In this document: in pieces, positions 8,961 to 9,988 of the stretch
Position numbering within the stretch: the first letter of the stretch is position 1
Layout: the number at the start of each line of letters is the position of its first letter
Source: Pseudomonadota bacterium
GTDB lineage: Bacteria; Myxococcota_A; Polyangia; Fen-1088
DNA length: 9,988 nucleotides
NCBI GenBank assembly: GCA_023438785.1
Contig: JAEXQJ010000166.1
Span: 1 to 9,988 of the forward strand
Reading direction: 5' to 3'
Program-made: the position numbers and the translations under genes
The notes under the pieces: generated by a model
Database searches by the model: none
What the model was told of the DNA's origin: nothing
The model's input: only the letters and a program-made list of their open reading frames with translations

Positions 8961-8964
8961 GAGG
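8959..8964 (+). promoter_or_regulatory. Ribosome binding site of aceF overlapping the aceE stop
   Basis: AGGAGG shares its first two bases with the aceE stop TAG (8958-8960) and lies six bases before GTG 8971. This tight packing indicates one aceE-aceF transcript and decides the GTG start. Confidence 0.75.
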
Positions 8965-8970
8965 GGAGCC

Positions 8971-9988
8971 GTGGCGAGGATTGCGGAGGTGGTGGTACCC
9001 GACATCGGGGGATTTCACGACGTGCCCGTCGTGGATATCCCCATCAAGGTGGGCGAGAGGGTGAAGAAGGACGATCCTCTCATCACGCTGGAGAGCGACA
9101 AGGCGTCCATGGATGTGCCCTCGCTCTTCGATGGCGTGATCAAGGATGTGCGCGTGCACGTGGGCGAGAGAGTTTCGGCGGGCGTGCCCATCGCGGTCAT
9201 GGAACTGCCCGAAATGCCGCAGACCCTGGAGGCGTCGCTGCCCACGGGGGGCGAGTTCCCGATGCCCGCGCCCGAGGCCCGCCCCGCCCCGCCGCCTCCC
9301 GCGCCGCCGCGCCAGGCGCACGTGCCCGCACCGCCGAGCCACCCCGGTGAGGTGCCTGGTGTGCGTCTGCCGCTCGGCGAGGGCCAACTGGGGCTGCCCA
9401 TCGAGGCACCGCGGCCCGCCGAGCCGCTGCCCTCGCCCACCATGGCTGTTCCGCCCGGCGCGCCGCGCCCGGCCTCGCACGCCTCGCCCGCCATCCGCCA
9501 TCTGGCGCGCGAGATGGGCGTGGACGTGGGTCAGGTCAGGGGCACGGGACCCAACGGCCGAATTCGTCAGGAGGACCTGCGCGCCTTCGTGGCCCAGCGC
9601 CTGGCGCAACCCTCGGGCTTGGCCCCCAGCGCCCTACCTGATTTCTCCCAGTTCGGCGCCATCGAGACGCGGCCGCTGACACGCATCCAGCGCATCTCGG
9701 CCACGCACCTGCAGCAGGTGTGGGCGCAGGTTCCGCAGGTCACGCAACACGGTGAGGCGGACATCACCGAGCTGGAGGCATTTCGCAAGGCCGAGGCCGA
9801 GGCGGCCCGGGAGCGCGGCGTGCGCCTCACGCTACTGGCCTTCTTGATGAAAGCCGTGGTGCACACGCTCAGGGCCCATCCCACGTGCAATTCCTCGCTG
9901 GACGCGCGCGGTGAGAACCTGATCCTCAAACGCTACTTCCACATCGCCTTCGCCGTGGACACGCCCGAGGGCCTGCTGGTCCCTGTGG
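8971..9988 (+). CDS. aceF: Pyruvate dehydrogenase E2, dihydrolipoyl acetyltransferase (C-terminus outside window)
   Basis: The first 339 residues are visible from GTG 8971. A single lipoyl domain occupies about residues 2-78, with the lipoylated K44 in ESDKASMDVP. A long Pro/Ala-rich linker follows at about 80-168. The peripheral subunit-binding domain is at about 171-207: ASPAIRHLARE, then GVDVGQVRGTGPNGRI. The catalytic acetyltransferase domain begins near 232 with RPLTRIQRISATHL and is cut after GLLVPV, so the catalytic His/Asp motif lies beyond the window. E2 forms the core of the pyruvate dehydrogenase complex, accepts the acetyl group from E1 on its lipoyl arm and transfers it to CoA. 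Adjacency to aceE identifies the substrate as pyruvate rather than 2-oxoglutarate. E. coli AceF has three lipoyl domains; the one seen here is common in other bacteria. An lpd (E3) gene may follow outside the window. Confidence 0.95.
   Translation, partial: MARIAEVVVPDIGGFHDVPVVDIPIKVGERVKKDDPLITLESDKASMDVPSLFDGVIKDVRVHVGERVSAGVPIAVMELPEMPQTLEASLPTGGEFPMPAPEARPAPPPPAPPRQAHVPAPPSHPGEVPGVRLPLGEGQLGLPIEAPRPAEPLPSPTMAVPPGAPRPASHASPAIRHLAREMGVDVGQVRGTGPNGRIRQEDLRAFVAQRLAQPSGLAPSALPDFSQFGAIETRPLTRIQRISATHLQQVWAQVPQVTQHGEADITELEAFRKAEAEAARERGVRLTLLAFLMKAVVHTLRAHPTCNSSLDARGENLILKRYFHIAFAVDTPEGLLVPV

Overview
The window comes from a high-GC bacterium, probably of the Myxococcota/deltaproteobacterial type. 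This is inferred from the homodimeric-type pyruvate dehydrogenase E1 and from a lipoprotein with a long Asp/Ala-rich linker, not from any marker gene. No rRNA, tRNA, CRISPR array or insertion sequence was seen.

Left part (1-3527, minus strand): a two-gene operon read right to left. The first gene encodes a protein of about 926 residues with an N-terminal P-loop NTPase. Its stop overlaps the start of the second gene (ATGA, 747-750). The second gene is open for all 250 codons to the window edge and carries an adenosine-deaminase-like E-I-H-Q-H metal motif near residue 190. A large P-loop ATPase coupled to a large adenosine deaminase-like protein is the layout of the anti-phage system RADAR (rdrA-rdrB), and I annotate it so. 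The rest of rdrB and any accessory gene lie beyond base 1.

Middle (3528-6145, minus strand): a 250-base spacer holds a candidate promoter for the RADAR operon and a possible 36-codon micro-ORF. The micro-ORF overlaps the end of a two-CBS-domain protein gene (3778-4242) by ATGA. Upstream lies a secreted lipoprotein gene (4436-6145) with an LMAC lipobox, an acidic linker, a calcium-binding-like loop, one PPC-like domain and what looks like half of another at its extreme C-terminus.

Right part (6270-9988, plus strand): aceE (pyruvate dehydrogenase E1) followed after 10 bases by aceF (dihydrolipoyl acetyltransferase E2), which runs off the right edge. E1 decarboxylates pyruvate and passes the acetyl group to the lipoyl arm of E2, which makes acetyl-CoA. 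A 124-base divergent spacer separates this housekeeping operon from the lipoprotein gene.

The main item of interest is the RADAR-like operon. It appears less GC-rich than the pdh genes in the few stretches I counted by hand, and it sits downstream of a CBS protein, a family that often binds adenine nucleotides.
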